Source of the DNA: an uncultured Nitrosomonadales bacterium
GTDB lineage: Bacteria; Pseudomonadota; Gammaproteobacteria; Burkholderiales; Methylophilaceae
Direction: 5' to 3'
NCBI GenBank assembly: GCA_946481065.1
Contig: CAMLMA010000075.1
Coordinates: 1-9,185, forward strand
DNA length: 9,185 nucleotides
Shown here: piece by piece, positions 1 through 6,925 of the stretch
How the letters are laid out: each line of letters begins with the position of its first letter
Position numbering within the stretch: the first letter of the stretch is position 1
Program-made: the position numbers and the translations under genes
The notes under the pieces: generated by a model
What the model was told of the DNA's origin: nothing
The model's input: only the letters and a program-made list of their open reading frames with translations
Databases searched by the model: none

Positions 1-33
1 ACGCAAGAAGGGCCTGCGCATGCGACCCATTAG
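1..33 (+). CDS. mreC: Probable C-terminal tail of MreC (partial, 5' end outside window)
   Basis: Frame 1 reads ten codons (TQEGPAHATH) and then TAG at 31-33. mreC normally lies directly upstream of mreD, and MreC proteins end in a poorly conserved, often Pro/Ala-rich tail, so this is the most natural assignment. The overlap with mreD would be 14 nt. Frame 2 is the mreD frame itself, and frame 3 stays open far into mreD, so frame 1 is the only one that stops near the junction. The identity rests on gene order alone, because ten residues carry no recognisable motif. Confidence 0.5.
   Translation, partial: TQEGPAHATH
5..11 (+). promoter_or_regulatory. Ribosome-binding site of mreD
   Basis: The purine-rich AAGAAGG lies 8 nt before the ATG at position 20. 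It supports that start over any in-frame start further upstream, which would lie outside the window. Confidence 0.55.
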
Positions 34-499
34 GCTTGGCACGATCTACCTCTCACTGCTGGCGGCACTGGTATTGCAGCTCTTGCCGTGGTCCGGCTTC
101 GGACTATTGCTACGGCCGGATTTCGTCCTGCTCGTGCTGCTCTACTGGTTGCTGCGCGCGCCGCAGCTGTGCAATATCGGCACGGCCTGGTTCGCCGGCC
201 TGGTCATGGATCTGGCCACCGGCGGCCTGTTCGGCCAATACGGCCTCGCCTACGCGCTCACCGCCTATCTTGCCGTCAGTTACCAGCGGCGTCTGGCGCT
301 ATTCACCCTGTGGCAACAGGCGGGCTACGTATTCGTGCTGCTGCTGGTGGCGCAACTGATCCTGATGATCCTCAAGCTGTTCGCGGGTGATGAAAGCCCG
401 GGCTGGCACTACTTCCTCGCCAGCGTCACCGGCATCCTGCTCTGGCAATTGTTCATCTTTTCCCGGCTGGGTGCCGACAGCCATCCGCATCGCAGTTGA
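20..499 (+). CDS. mreD: Rod shape-determining membrane protein MreD
   Basis: This 159-residue, very hydrophobic protein matches MreD in length and pattern. Five to six membrane segments can be drawn at roughly residues 7-29, 30-47, 51-70, 71-90, 96-118 and 130-150. The N-terminal part resembles E. coli MreD: a Leu-rich first helix with LQLLPW, then an RPDFVLL stretch and an LLYW motif, and later LWQQA. MreD is an inner-membrane part of the elongasome that works with MreC, MreB, PBP2 and RodA in lateral wall synthesis; its exact biochemical role is not settled. The ATG at 20 has a good ribosome-binding site. The stop (TGA 497-499) shares one base with the ATG of the next gene, so translation of the two is probably coupled. 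Confidence 0.93.
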   Translation: MRPIRLGTIYLSLLAALVLQLLPWSGFGLLLRPDFVLLVLLYWLLRAPQLCNIGTAWFAGLVMDLATGGLFGQYGLAYALTAYLAVSYQRRLALFTLWQQAGYVFVLLLVAQLILMILKLFAGDESPGWHYFLASVTGILLWQLFIFSRLGADSHPHRS

Positions 500-2412
500 T
501 GAAAGTCCGTTCCGAACTTAAAAACTACCGGCACGAACAATACTATTTCCGCGTGCGCCTGGCGATCGCCGCCATCGTCGTGCTGGTCTGTTTCGGCATC
601 CTCGCCAGCCGCTTCTTCTATCTGCAGATGGCGAAGTACGACTACTTCCAGACCCTGGCAGAGAATAACCGCATCTCGCTGGTGCCCATCGTGCCCAATC
701 GCGGGCTCATCGTCGACCGCAATGGCGTCGTGCTCGCCCATAACTTCTTCGTCTACACGCTGGAGATCACGCCATCGCGCGTGGAGAACGTGGAAGAGAC
801 CATCAACGAGCTCGCCAAGCTGGTCGAGGTCAGTGCGGCAGACCGCAAGCGTTTCAAGAAGCTGCGCGCGCAAAGCCACAGTTTCGAGAGCGTGCCCTTG
901 CGCACGCACCTGAACGAAGTCGAGGCCGCGCACTTCGCCGTCAACCGCTATCGTTTCCCCGGCGTGGAGATCAAGTCACGCCTGTTCCGGCATTACCCGC
1001 AAGGTCAGCAGGGTTCGCATTTCATCGGCTACATCGGCCGCATCAACGACAAGGACCTGGAAGCGCTCGAAGAATCCGGTGACCTGTCGAATTACAAGGG
1101 CTCCGACCATATCGGCAAGAGCGGTATCGAACAGTATTACGAGCATGACTTGCATGGCACCACCGGCTTCCAGCAGGTCGAGATCGACGCCGACGGTCAT
1201 GCGGTGCGCGTGCTGTCGAGCACGGCGCCAGTGCCCGGCAACAACCTCGTGCTCTCCATCGACAGCAAGCTGCAGCAGATCGCAGAGCAGGCCTTCGGCG
1301 AACGACGCGGCGCCATGGTCGCCATCAACCCGAAGAACGGCGAGGTGCTGGCTTACGTCAGCATGCCGACCTTCGACCCCAACCTGTTCGTCGACGGTAT
1401 CGATACCGAAAACTGGAAATCACTCAACGAATCGCTGGACAAGCCCCTGATCAACCGCCCTTTGCGCGGCATCTATCCGCCGGGCTCCACCTTCAAACCC
1501 TTCGTCGCGCTGGCCGGGCTCGAAGCGGGCAAACGCGAGCCGCCGTTCAGTATCAGCGACAACGGTTATTACACGCTGCCCGGCAGCAGTCACCGCTACC
1601 GGGACTGGAAAGCCGGCGGCCATGGCCAGGTCGATGTGCGGCGTGCGATCACCGTGTCCTGCGATACCTTCTTCTACGGGCTCGCTGTGGAGCTGGGCAT
1701 CGAACGACTGACCGACTTCGTGCAGCACTTCGGTTTCGGCCGCAAATCCGGCATCGACATCAAAGGCGAGATCGGCGGCCTGTTGCCGACACCGGACTGG
1801 AAGATGCGGCGATGGAAACAGAAATGGTATCCGGGCGAGACCGTGATCGTCGGCATCGGCCAGGGCTATACCCTGGTCACGCCATTGCAGCTAGCCCAGG
1901 CTACCGCGATCTTTGCCAACAATGGCGTCGCCATCCAGCCTCGGCTGGTCGCCAGCATCCAGCAGAACAGTACCGGCATCAGCCGGCCGACGCCCATCGT
2001 CCGTTCCGACCAGATCCCGCTCAAGCCTGAGAACGTCGAGCTTGTGAAAGAAGGCATGATCGACGTCACCCGGCCTGGCGGCACTGCCGCCAGTATCGGC
2101 GCTGGCGCTCCTTATGCGATCGCAGCCAAGACCGGCACGGCGCAGGTCATCGGCATCAAGCAGAACGAGAAGTACAATGAACACGCCGTCAACGAGCGGC
2201 ATCGCGACCATGCGTTATTCATCGCCTACGCGCCAGCCGAAGATCCCAAGATCGCGCTCGCCGTCATCGTCGAGAATGGTGGCCATGGCGGTTCTGCCGC
2301 CGGCCCCATCGCACGCAAGGTGATGGATTACTATCTGCTGGGCAAACTACCGGACCAGCCCAAGGCCGTCGAAGCGCCCATTCCGCCGGAAGAGGAGGAA
2401 GCCCATGATTAG
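499..2412 (+). CDS. mrdA: Penicillin-binding protein 2, elongasome D,D-transpeptidase
   Basis: This is a 637-residue class B PBP that crosslinks peptidoglycan during cell elongation and is the partner of RodA. A short cytoplasmic N-terminus precedes one membrane anchor (about 19-43). The dimerisation/pedestal region follows, with RGLIVDRNG at 68-76, and then the transpeptidase domain. Catalytic motifs are visible: S330-T-F-K (the nucleophile has the same number as in E. coli PBP2), S387-C-D as the SxN-type motif (also SxD in E. coli PBP2), and K544-T-G. The C-terminus is an acidic Pro/Glu tail ending EEEEAHD. I prefer ATG 499 over the adjacent in-frame TTG at 496. It forms TGATG with the mreD stop and has no clear ribosome-binding site, which suggests termination-reinitiation. 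The 3' end overlaps rodA by 8 nt. All key residues are intact. Confidence 0.97.
   Translation: MKVRSELKNYRHEQYYFRVRLAIAAIVVLVCFGILASRFFYLQMAKYDYFQTLAENNRISLVPIVPNRGLIVDRNGVVLAHNFFVYTLEITPSRVENVEETINELAKLVEVSAADRKRFKKLRAQSHSFESVPLRTHLNEVEAAHFAVNRYRFPGVEIKSRLFRHYPQGQQGSHFIGYIGRINDKDLEALEESGDLSNYKGSDHIGKSGIEQYYEHDLHGTTGFQQVEIDADGHAVRVLSSTAPVPGNNLVLSIDSKLQQIAEQAFGERRGAMVAINPKNGEVLAYVSMPTFDPNLFVDGIDTENWKSLNESLDKPLINRPLRGIYPPGSTFKPFVALAGLEAGKREPPFSISDNGYYTLPGSSHRYRDWKAGGHGQVDVRRAITVSCDTFFYGLAVELGIERLTDFVQHFGFGRKSGIDIKGEIGGLLPTPDWKMRRWKQKWYPGETVIVGIGQGYTLVTPLQLAQATAIFANNGVAIQPRLVASIQQNSTGISRPTPIVRSDQIPLKPENVELVKEGMIDVTRPGGTAASIGAGAPYAIAAKTGTAQVIGIKQNEKYNEHAVNERHRDHALFIAYAPAEDPKIALAVIVENGGHGGSAAGPIARKVMDYYLLGKLPDQPKAVEAPIPPEEEEAHD
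2393..2398 (+). promoter_or_regulatory. Ribosome-binding site of rodA inside the PBP2 coding sequence
   Basis: A consensus AGGAGG ends 6 nt before the rodA ATG at 2405. It is part of the Glu codons in the acidic tail of PBP2. It is the strongest ribosome-binding site in the window and fixes the rodA start. Confidence 0.8.
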
Positions 2413-3499
2413 CCGACTGGCGAAGCGCCTGGTGTCCCATATCGATTCATTTCTCATGGGCAGCCTGTTCTTTACCCTGCTGGTCGGCCTGTTCGTGCTG
2501 TATAGCGCCTCAGGGCAGAGCCTCGAACGCGTCGGCGCACAGTTCGCCAATATCGTCGTCGCGCTCGTCGTGATGTGGATCGCCGCCAATATCCCACCCC
2601 AGCACCTGGAGCGCATCGCGTTGCCGCTCTATATCCTCGGCCTGTTGCTGCTGCTCGGCGTCGCACTGTTCGGCGAGATCAGCCATGGCGCGCGGCGCTG
2701 GCTGCATCTCGGGGTCGTGCGCATCCAGCCCTCGGAGCTCATGAAGATCGCGGTGCCCATGTTGCTGGCCTGGTATTTTGCGCGGCGCGAGGAAAGCACC
2801 AAGTTCTCGGACCATGTCATCGGCGCTGTACTGCTGGCGATCCCGGTGCTGTTCATCATGAAACAGCCTGACCTCGGTACCTCGCTGCTGATCGGCGCCT
2901 CCGGCTTCTTCATCCTCTTCCTGGCGGGGCTCAACTGGCGGCTCCTCGCTGGGGGCGCCGTACTGGCCGGCGTGCTGGCGCCTATCTTCTGGAATCTGCT
3001 GCACGATTACCAGCGCAAGCGCATCGAGATCCTCTTCGACCCCTACCAGGATCCGCTGGGGGCCGGTTACCACACCATCCAGGCCAGCATCGCCCTCGGC
3101 TCCGGCGGTATCGCCGGCAAGGGCTGGCTCAACGGCACCCAGGCGCAACTGGATTTCCTGCCGGAGCGCACCACCGATTTCATCTTCGCGGTCTTTGGTG
3201 AAGAATTCGGCCTGCTCGGAAACCTTTTGCTGTTGACGCTGTTCACACTGTTGATCGGCCGTGGGCTGGTGATCGCGGCGCAGGCGCAGAACACGTTCTG
3301 CCGCCTGCTGGCCGGCAGCATCACGCTGACCTTCTTCACCTATGTCTTCGTCAATATCGGTATGGTCAGCGGCATCCTGCCTGTCGTCGGCGTACCATTA
3401 CCCATGATCAGCTACGGCGGCACCTCGCTGGTGACATTGATGCTGGGATTCGGCATCCTGATGAGTATCCAGACCCACAAGAAACTGGTCACGACCTGA
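2405..3499 (+). CDS. rodA: RodA, SEDS-family peptidoglycan glycosyltransferase
   Basis: This 364-residue polytopic protein (about 10 membrane helices) polymerises lipid II into glycan strands in complex with PBP2. SEDS family marks are present: IQPSE at 107-111, the extracellular FLPERTTDF segment whose Asp258 corresponds to the essential Asp262 of E. coli RodA, and the C-terminal FtsW/RodA/SpoVE signature at 317-341 ending in SYGGTS. The position right after mrdA, with an 8-nt overlap and a strong ribosome-binding site, argues for RodA rather than FtsW, which normally sits in the dcw cluster. The length is typical and nothing looks broken. Confidence 0.97.
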   Translation: MISRLAKRLVSHIDSFLMGSLFFTLLVGLFVLYSASGQSLERVGAQFANIVVALVVMWIAANIPPQHLERIALPLYILGLLLLLGVALFGEISHGARRWLHLGVVRIQPSELMKIAVPMLLAWYFARREESTKFSDHVIGAVLLAIPVLFIMKQPDLGTSLLIGASGFFILFLAGLNWRLLAGGAVLAGVLAPIFWNLLHDYQRKRIEILFDPYQDPLGAGYHTIQASIALGSGGIAGKGWLNGTQAQLDFLPERTTDFIFAVFGEEFGLLGNLLLLTLFTLLIGRGLVIAAQAQNTFCRLLAGSITLTFFTYVFVNIGMVSGILPVVGVPLPMISYGGTSLVTLMLGFGILMSIQTHKKLVTT

Positions 3500-3500
3500 T

Positions 3501-3504
3501 AGGA
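3501..3504 (+). promoter_or_regulatory. Ribosome-binding site deciding the GTG start of rlpA
   Basis: AGGA lies 7 nt before the GTG at 3512 but 16 nt before the in-frame ATG at 3521, so the GTG start is favoured. Either start leaves the lipoprotein signal peptide functional. Confidence 0.5.
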
Positions 3505-3511
3505 TCAACGC

Positions 3512-4570
3512 GTGAATACCATGAAAAACCTCCTGCTCTATTCGACCCTGACGCTGGCACTGCTACTCGTCGGCTGCGGTGGCGGCACAGCCGTCAAACC
3601 CGGACCCAGCGCTCCGGCAGCGACCACCGGCGACAAGCCGGTGACGCCGCCGAAAAAGGGCGGCGGCTATTACCTCGACGACGGCCCGGGCGACAACCCG
3701 CCTGCCGATATCGACGCCATCCCGGACGCCATGCCCCGCGCCGAACCACCGCTGGCGCGTGCCAATCGGCCCTACAGCGCACTGGGCGTGCGATATACGC
3801 CGATGACCGAGTACCAGCCCTACAAGCAGCGTGGCATCGCCTCCTGGTACGGCAAGCGCTATCACGGACAGAAGACCTCCAGCGGCGAGATCTACGACAT
3901 GTACGGCATGACCGCGGCGCATACCACCCTGCCGTTGCCCAGTTATGCCCGCGTCACCAATCCGGAGAACGGCCGCTCGGTGATCGTGCGCATCAACGAC
4001 CGCGGTCCATTCCACAGCGACCGGCTGATCGATCTCTCCTACGCCGCAGCCTACAAGCTGCGCCTGATCGGCAAGGGCAGCGGGCTGGTCGAGGTCGAGG
4101 CCATCGATCCGCGCGGCGAACTGTTCAAGCCGCAGACCGCGAGCGGCGCGAGTACGCCGCAACCGATCGCCAGCAGTTCAACCCCCGCGCCCTTGAACGT
4201 ACCGCCACCGATCGACCCGCCCACAGAGTTGCAGGCGCCGCCGCCTGAAGCGCAACCGGCGCAGCTGGCCGAAGCCAGCCCCAACGCTGCCACCGCCAGC
4301 ACTACCAGCAGTGCCGCGAACGCGGCGGCGGCAAGCCCCGGCAATTACGTACAGGTCGGCGCTTTCAAGTTCAAGGACAACTCCGACAAGCTGACGGAGA
4401 AATTGCGCCAGCAAGACCTGGCGCAAAATGTGCCTGTCGAGAGTTGGTATAATGCCGGAACTTATCGGGTTCGACTCGGGCCCTACAGCAGTCGCACCGA
4501 CGCTGAACGCGCTGCCGCCAGGATCAAGCAGGTGTTGAAAGTGAACGCCATCGTCATCGATCAGAAATAG
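3512..4570 (+). CDS. rlpA: RlpA-family septal lipoprotein, probable lytic transglycosylase
   Basis: This is a 352-residue outer-membrane lipoprotein with a short signal peptide and a lipobox L-V-G-C (Cys22, numbered from GTG 3512). A GGGYYLDDGPG motif at 50-60 is typical of RlpA. The double-psi beta-barrel domain (about 107-200) has the ASWYG, TAAH and NDRGP motifs. Glu126, His137 and Asp163 have the same mutual spacing as E120/H131/D157 of Pseudomonas aeruginosa RlpA, which cleaves glycan strands lacking stem peptides. A Pro/Ala/Ser/Thr-rich linker (about 205-277) leads to a C-terminal SPOR domain (about 278-352) that binds denuded septal glycan. The catalytic residues suggest activity, unlike E. 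coli RlpA, which is reported inactive. The gene starts 12 nt after rodA. Confidence 0.94.
   Translation: MNTMKNLLLYSTLTLALLLVGCGGGTAVKPGPSAPAATTGDKPVTPPKKGGGYYLDDGPGDNPPADIDAIPDAMPRAEPPLARANRPYSALGVRYTPMTEYQPYKQRGIASWYGKRYHGQKTSSGEIYDMYGMTAAHTTLPLPSYARVTNPENGRSVIVRINDRGPFHSDRLIDLSYAAAYKLRLIGKGSGLVEVEAIDPRGELFKPQTASGASTPQPIASSSTPAPLNVPPPIDPPTELQAPPPEAQPAQLAEASPNAATASTTSSAANAAAASPGNYVQVGAFKFKDNSDKLTEKLRQQDLAQNVPVESWYNAGTYRVRLGPYSSRTDAERAAARIKQVLKVNAIVIDQK
4445..4453 (+). promoter_or_regulatory. Candidate extended -10 promoter inside the 3' end of rlpA
   Basis: TGGTATAAT is a perfect TGn-TATAAT extended -10, read within the Trp-Tyr-Asn codons of the SPOR domain. No good -35 hexamer lies 16-18 bp upstream. 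If active it would start a transcript near 4460, with a leader of about 160 nt before dacA. The motif may simply reflect the protein sequence. Confidence 0.3.
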
Positions 4571-4620
4571 ATCGCCTGGTATCGCACCTTCCTGAAACCA
4601 TCTAGTACGAATCGAGATCT

Positions 4621-5760
4621 ATGCCTTACTTCATCACTCGCCTAAGCCTGCTGCTTTGTCTCGCCTTCATCGGCAACGCCTACGCCGTCGATATCCCGCC
4701 CGCACCCAGCCTGGCAGTCAAAGCCTACCTGTTACGCGACCACAACAGCGGCAACATCGTCGCCCAGCAAGGCAGCAACGAGCGGGTCGAGCCGGCGTCG
4801 CTGACCAAGCTGATGACGGCCTACGTGGTTTTCGAGGCGATGAAGAATGGCTTGCTGAAGCCGGAGCAGACCCTGCCGGTGAGCGTCAAGGCCTGGAAAG
4901 TCGAGGGCTCCAAGATGTTCATCGAACCCAACAAACCGGTGACGGTGGATGAACTGCTGCATGGCTTGATCATCCAGTCCGGCAACGATGCAGCGATCGC
5001 CCTGGCTGAGGGCGTGGCGGTGACCGAAGAGGCCTTCGTCGCCATGATGAACAAGGATGCGGCGCGCCTCGGCATGCTGCACACCCACTACGTCAATGTC
5101 ACCGGCCTGCCGGACCCACAGCACTACACCACGGCCTACGATCTCGCCCTGATGGCGTCGGCGCTGATCCGCGATTTCCCGGAAGAGTACAAGCGCCTCT
5201 ACGGCGTCAAGGAATACACCTACAACAAGATCACGCAGCCCAACCGTAACCGCCTGCTGTGGCTGGACCCCTTCGTCGACGGCATGAAGACCGGGCACAC
5301 CAACAGCGCCGGCTATTGCCTGATCGCGTCTGCCAAGCGCGGCGACACACGCCTGATCTCGGTGGTGCTGGGCGCGCCTACGGAGAACGCGCGTGCCAGC
5401 GAGAGCCAGAAGCTGCTCAACTACGGCTTCCAGTTCTATGAGTCGCACCTGGTCTACAAGCGCGGCCAGCCGGTGAATCAGCTCAAGGTCTGGAAGGGCG
5501 CTGACAACACGGTCGCTGCCACCGTCCCCAGCGATCTCTATATCACCTTGCCCAAGGGCGATTATGATCGCGTGAAGGCGACAGTGACCAGCAAGCAGCC
5601 GCTGCTGGCGCCGATCTCGGCCAATCAGGAGATCGGCAAGATCCAGTTCACGCTGGATGGCAAAGTCATCCATGAAAGCAAGCTGGTCGCGGCGGACAAG
5701 GTCGGCGTTGCCGGTATCTTCGGCAGGTTGTGGGACAGCATCAAACTATTGTTCCAGTGA
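4621..5760 (+). CDS. dacA: Periplasmic D-alanyl-D-alanine carboxypeptidase (PBP5/6 type)
   Basis: This 379-residue class C PBP removes the terminal D-Ala from pentapeptide stems. The signal peptide ends with AYA (cleavage likely after Ala22). The peptidase S11 domain (about 25-260) carries S60-L-T-K, S120-G-N and K223-T-G, so the active site is complete. A PBP5-like C-terminal beta domain follows (about 275-360). The last 15 residues (GIFGRLWDSIKLLFQ) form the amphipathic helix that holds these enzymes to the outer face of the inner membrane. The ribosome-binding site is weak (GAG at 4614-4616), but the ATG is well placed for the signal peptide. A 50-nt gap separates it from rlpA with no evident terminator. 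The paralogous names dacA and dacC cannot be told apart by eye. Confidence 0.95.
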   Translation: MPYFITRLSLLLCLAFIGNAYAVDIPPAPSLAVKAYLLRDHNSGNIVAQQGSNERVEPASLTKLMTAYVVFEAMKNGLLKPEQTLPVSVKAWKVEGSKMFIEPNKPVTVDELLHGLIIQSGNDAAIALAEGVAVTEEAFVAMMNKDAARLGMLHTHYVNVTGLPDPQHYTTAYDLALMASALIRDFPEEYKRLYGVKEYTYNKITQPNRNRLLWLDPFVDGMKTGHTNSAGYCLIASAKRGDTRLISVVLGAPTENARASESQKLLNYGFQFYESHLVYKRGQPVNQLKVWKGADNTVAATVPSDLYITLPKGDYDRVKATVTSKQPLLAPISANQEIGKIQFTLDGKVIHESKLVAADKVGVAGIFGRLWDSIKLLFQ

Positions 5761-5764
5761 CGGC

Positions 5765-6622
5765 ATGACGCAAATCGTCTATCTCAACGGCAAGTTCATG
5801 CCGATCGAGGAAGCCCATATCCCGGTACTGGATCGCGGCTTCATCTTCGGAGATGGCGTCTATGAGATGATCCCGGTCTACTCGCGCCGGGCTTTCCGCC
5901 TGCAGGAACACGTTCGGCGGCTGGGCCAGAGCCTGGCCGCGGTCCGTATCGAAAACCCTTACGACGCCGAGACCTGGCAAGCCCTGCTGCTGGAGCTGAT
6001 CGACAGGAACGAGGCTGAGGACCAGTCGCTCTATCTGCAGGTGACGCGTGGCCCGGCGCCGCGTGACCATGCCTTCCCGGCGATGTCGGTACCGACCGTG
6101 TTCATGATGAGCACCCCGCTTGTCGTCTCGACACCGCTACAGGTCGCGGAAGGGATCGCGGCCATCAGCACTGCCGATATCCGTTGGGATCGCTGCGACA
6201 TCAAGGCGATCTCGCTGCTGCCCAATGTCCTTCTGCGGCAGATGGCGATCGATGCCGGCGCAGTCGAGACCGTGATGTTCCGCGACGGCATCCTCACCGA
6301 AGGTGCGGCCAGCAATATCCTTGCGGTAGAGGCTGACGTCATCCTGGCGCCACCCAAGGACAAGCACATGTTGCCGGGGATCACTTACGACCTCATCCTG
6401 GAACTCGCCGCGGATAGCGGTATCCCGGTTGAGATCGGTTATTTCGATGAAGCGCGCATCCGCGCCGCAAATGAACTATGGATCACATCGTCGACCAAGG
6501 AGGTGCTGGCGATCGTGACGCTCGACGGCCAGCCTATTGGAAACGGCAAACCCGGCCCCATGTTCAAACGTATGTACCAATCCTACCAAGACTACAAGAA
6601 TCAGGTGATGCGCCATGGCTGA
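5765..6622 (+). CDS. dat: D-amino acid aminotransferase (fold type IV PLP enzyme)
   Basis: This cytoplasmic enzyme of 285 residues should exchange amino groups between D-amino acids and 2-oxoacids, for example D-Ala + 2-oxoglutarate to pyruvate + D-Glu. The PLP lysine is Lys147 and the cofactor-contacting Glu is Glu179 (ILTEGAASN). Tyr33, Arg100 and His102 (in TRGPAPRDH) match the Tyr31/Arg98/His100 carboxylate trap of Bacillus D-amino acid transaminase with a constant offset of two. That trap argues for D-substrates over branched-chain aminotransferase or aminodeoxychorismate lyase, which share the fold. ATG 5765 starts a typical LNGKF N-terminus. The reading frame is open upstream, but any earlier start would extend into dacA. 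The gene lies 4 nt after dacA and overlaps the next by 8 nt. Confidence 0.9.
   Translation: MTQIVYLNGKFMPIEEAHIPVLDRGFIFGDGVYEMIPVYSRRAFRLQEHVRRLGQSLAAVRIENPYDAETWQALLLELIDRNEAEDQSLYLQVTRGPAPRDHAFPAMSVPTVFMMSTPLVVSTPLQVAEGIAAISTADIRWDRCDIKAISLLPNVLLRQMAIDAGAVETVMFRDGILTEGAASNILAVEADVILAPPKDKHMLPGITYDLILELAADSGIPVEIGYFDEARIRAANELWITSSTKEVLAIVTLDGQPIGNGKPGPMFKRMYQSYQDYKNQVMRHG
6603..6607 (+). promoter_or_regulatory. Ribosome-binding site of the ybeD homologue
   Basis: AGGTG within the last codons of the aminotransferase gene lies 7 nt before ATG 6615. It supports the overlapping start. Confidence 0.55.
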
Positions 6623-6884
6623 ACAGCAAGAGACCCTTATCGAGTTTCCGACCGACTTTCCCATCAAGGTCATGGGCGAGACGCATGACGAATTCGCCGC
6701 CAGCATCATCGACACCATCCGCATCCACATGCCGGAGTTCGACGCCAGCCGCGTCGAGATGCGCGCGAGTTCAGGCGGACGCTATATCAGTCTGACCTGC
6801 ACGGTGTTCGTTGTCTCGAAGCCGCAGCTCGACGACATCTACCGGGCGTTGACCTCCCACCCAAAAGTCAAATACGTGCTCTGA
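6615..6884 (+). CDS. ybeD: YbeD-family protein (DUF493/UPF0250), small ACT-like domain
   Basis: This 89-residue soluble protein has the family hallmark [11 protein letters not shown] near residues 12-22 and a C-terminal region ending HPKVKYVL. E. coli YbeD has a compact alpha/beta fold resembling regulatory ACT domains, and its molecular function is not established. The gene lies between dacA and lipB in E. coli too, so the neighbourhood is conserved. That has suggested a link to lipoylation or wall synthesis, but nothing in the sequence proves either. It overlaps the aminotransferase gene by 8 nt and is probably translationally coupled to it. Confidence 0.92.
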   Translation: MAEQQETLIEFPTDFPIKVMGETHDEFAASIIDTIRIHMPEFDASRVEMRASSGGRYISLTCTVFVVSKPQLDDIYRALTSHPKVKYVL

Positions 6885-6925
6885 TCGCAAGTGAAGAAGC
6901 GTCATCTTTCGCCGCGCGTCATCCC

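Noticed and set aside
562..571. GCGATCGC palindromes (also near 2117 and 4991) as a possible repeated recognition motif
   Set aside because: Only three copies were spotted, all in coding sequence and explained by common Ala/Ile codons in GC-rich DNA.
2510..3148. 212-codon open frame on the minus strand inside rodA
   Set aside because: It is highly charged, low-complexity Asp/Glu/Gln/Arg sequence, as expected from reading hydrophobic membrane codons backwards.
4571..4620. AGATC...GATCT inverted ends of the rlpA-dacA gap as a terminator or operator
   Set aside because: The arms are only 5 bp and about 40 nt apart, with no T-run, so the pairing is likely chance.
4732..5673. 313-codon open frame on the minus strand inside dacA
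   Set aside because: It is an antisense shadow of a clear PBP5-type gene, with no signal, motif or ribosome-binding site of its own.
5657..5764. In-frame N-terminal extension of the aminotransferase gene into dacA
   Set aside because: The extension has no family similarity, and ATG 5765 gives the standard LNGKF N-terminus and residue offsets that match known enzymes.
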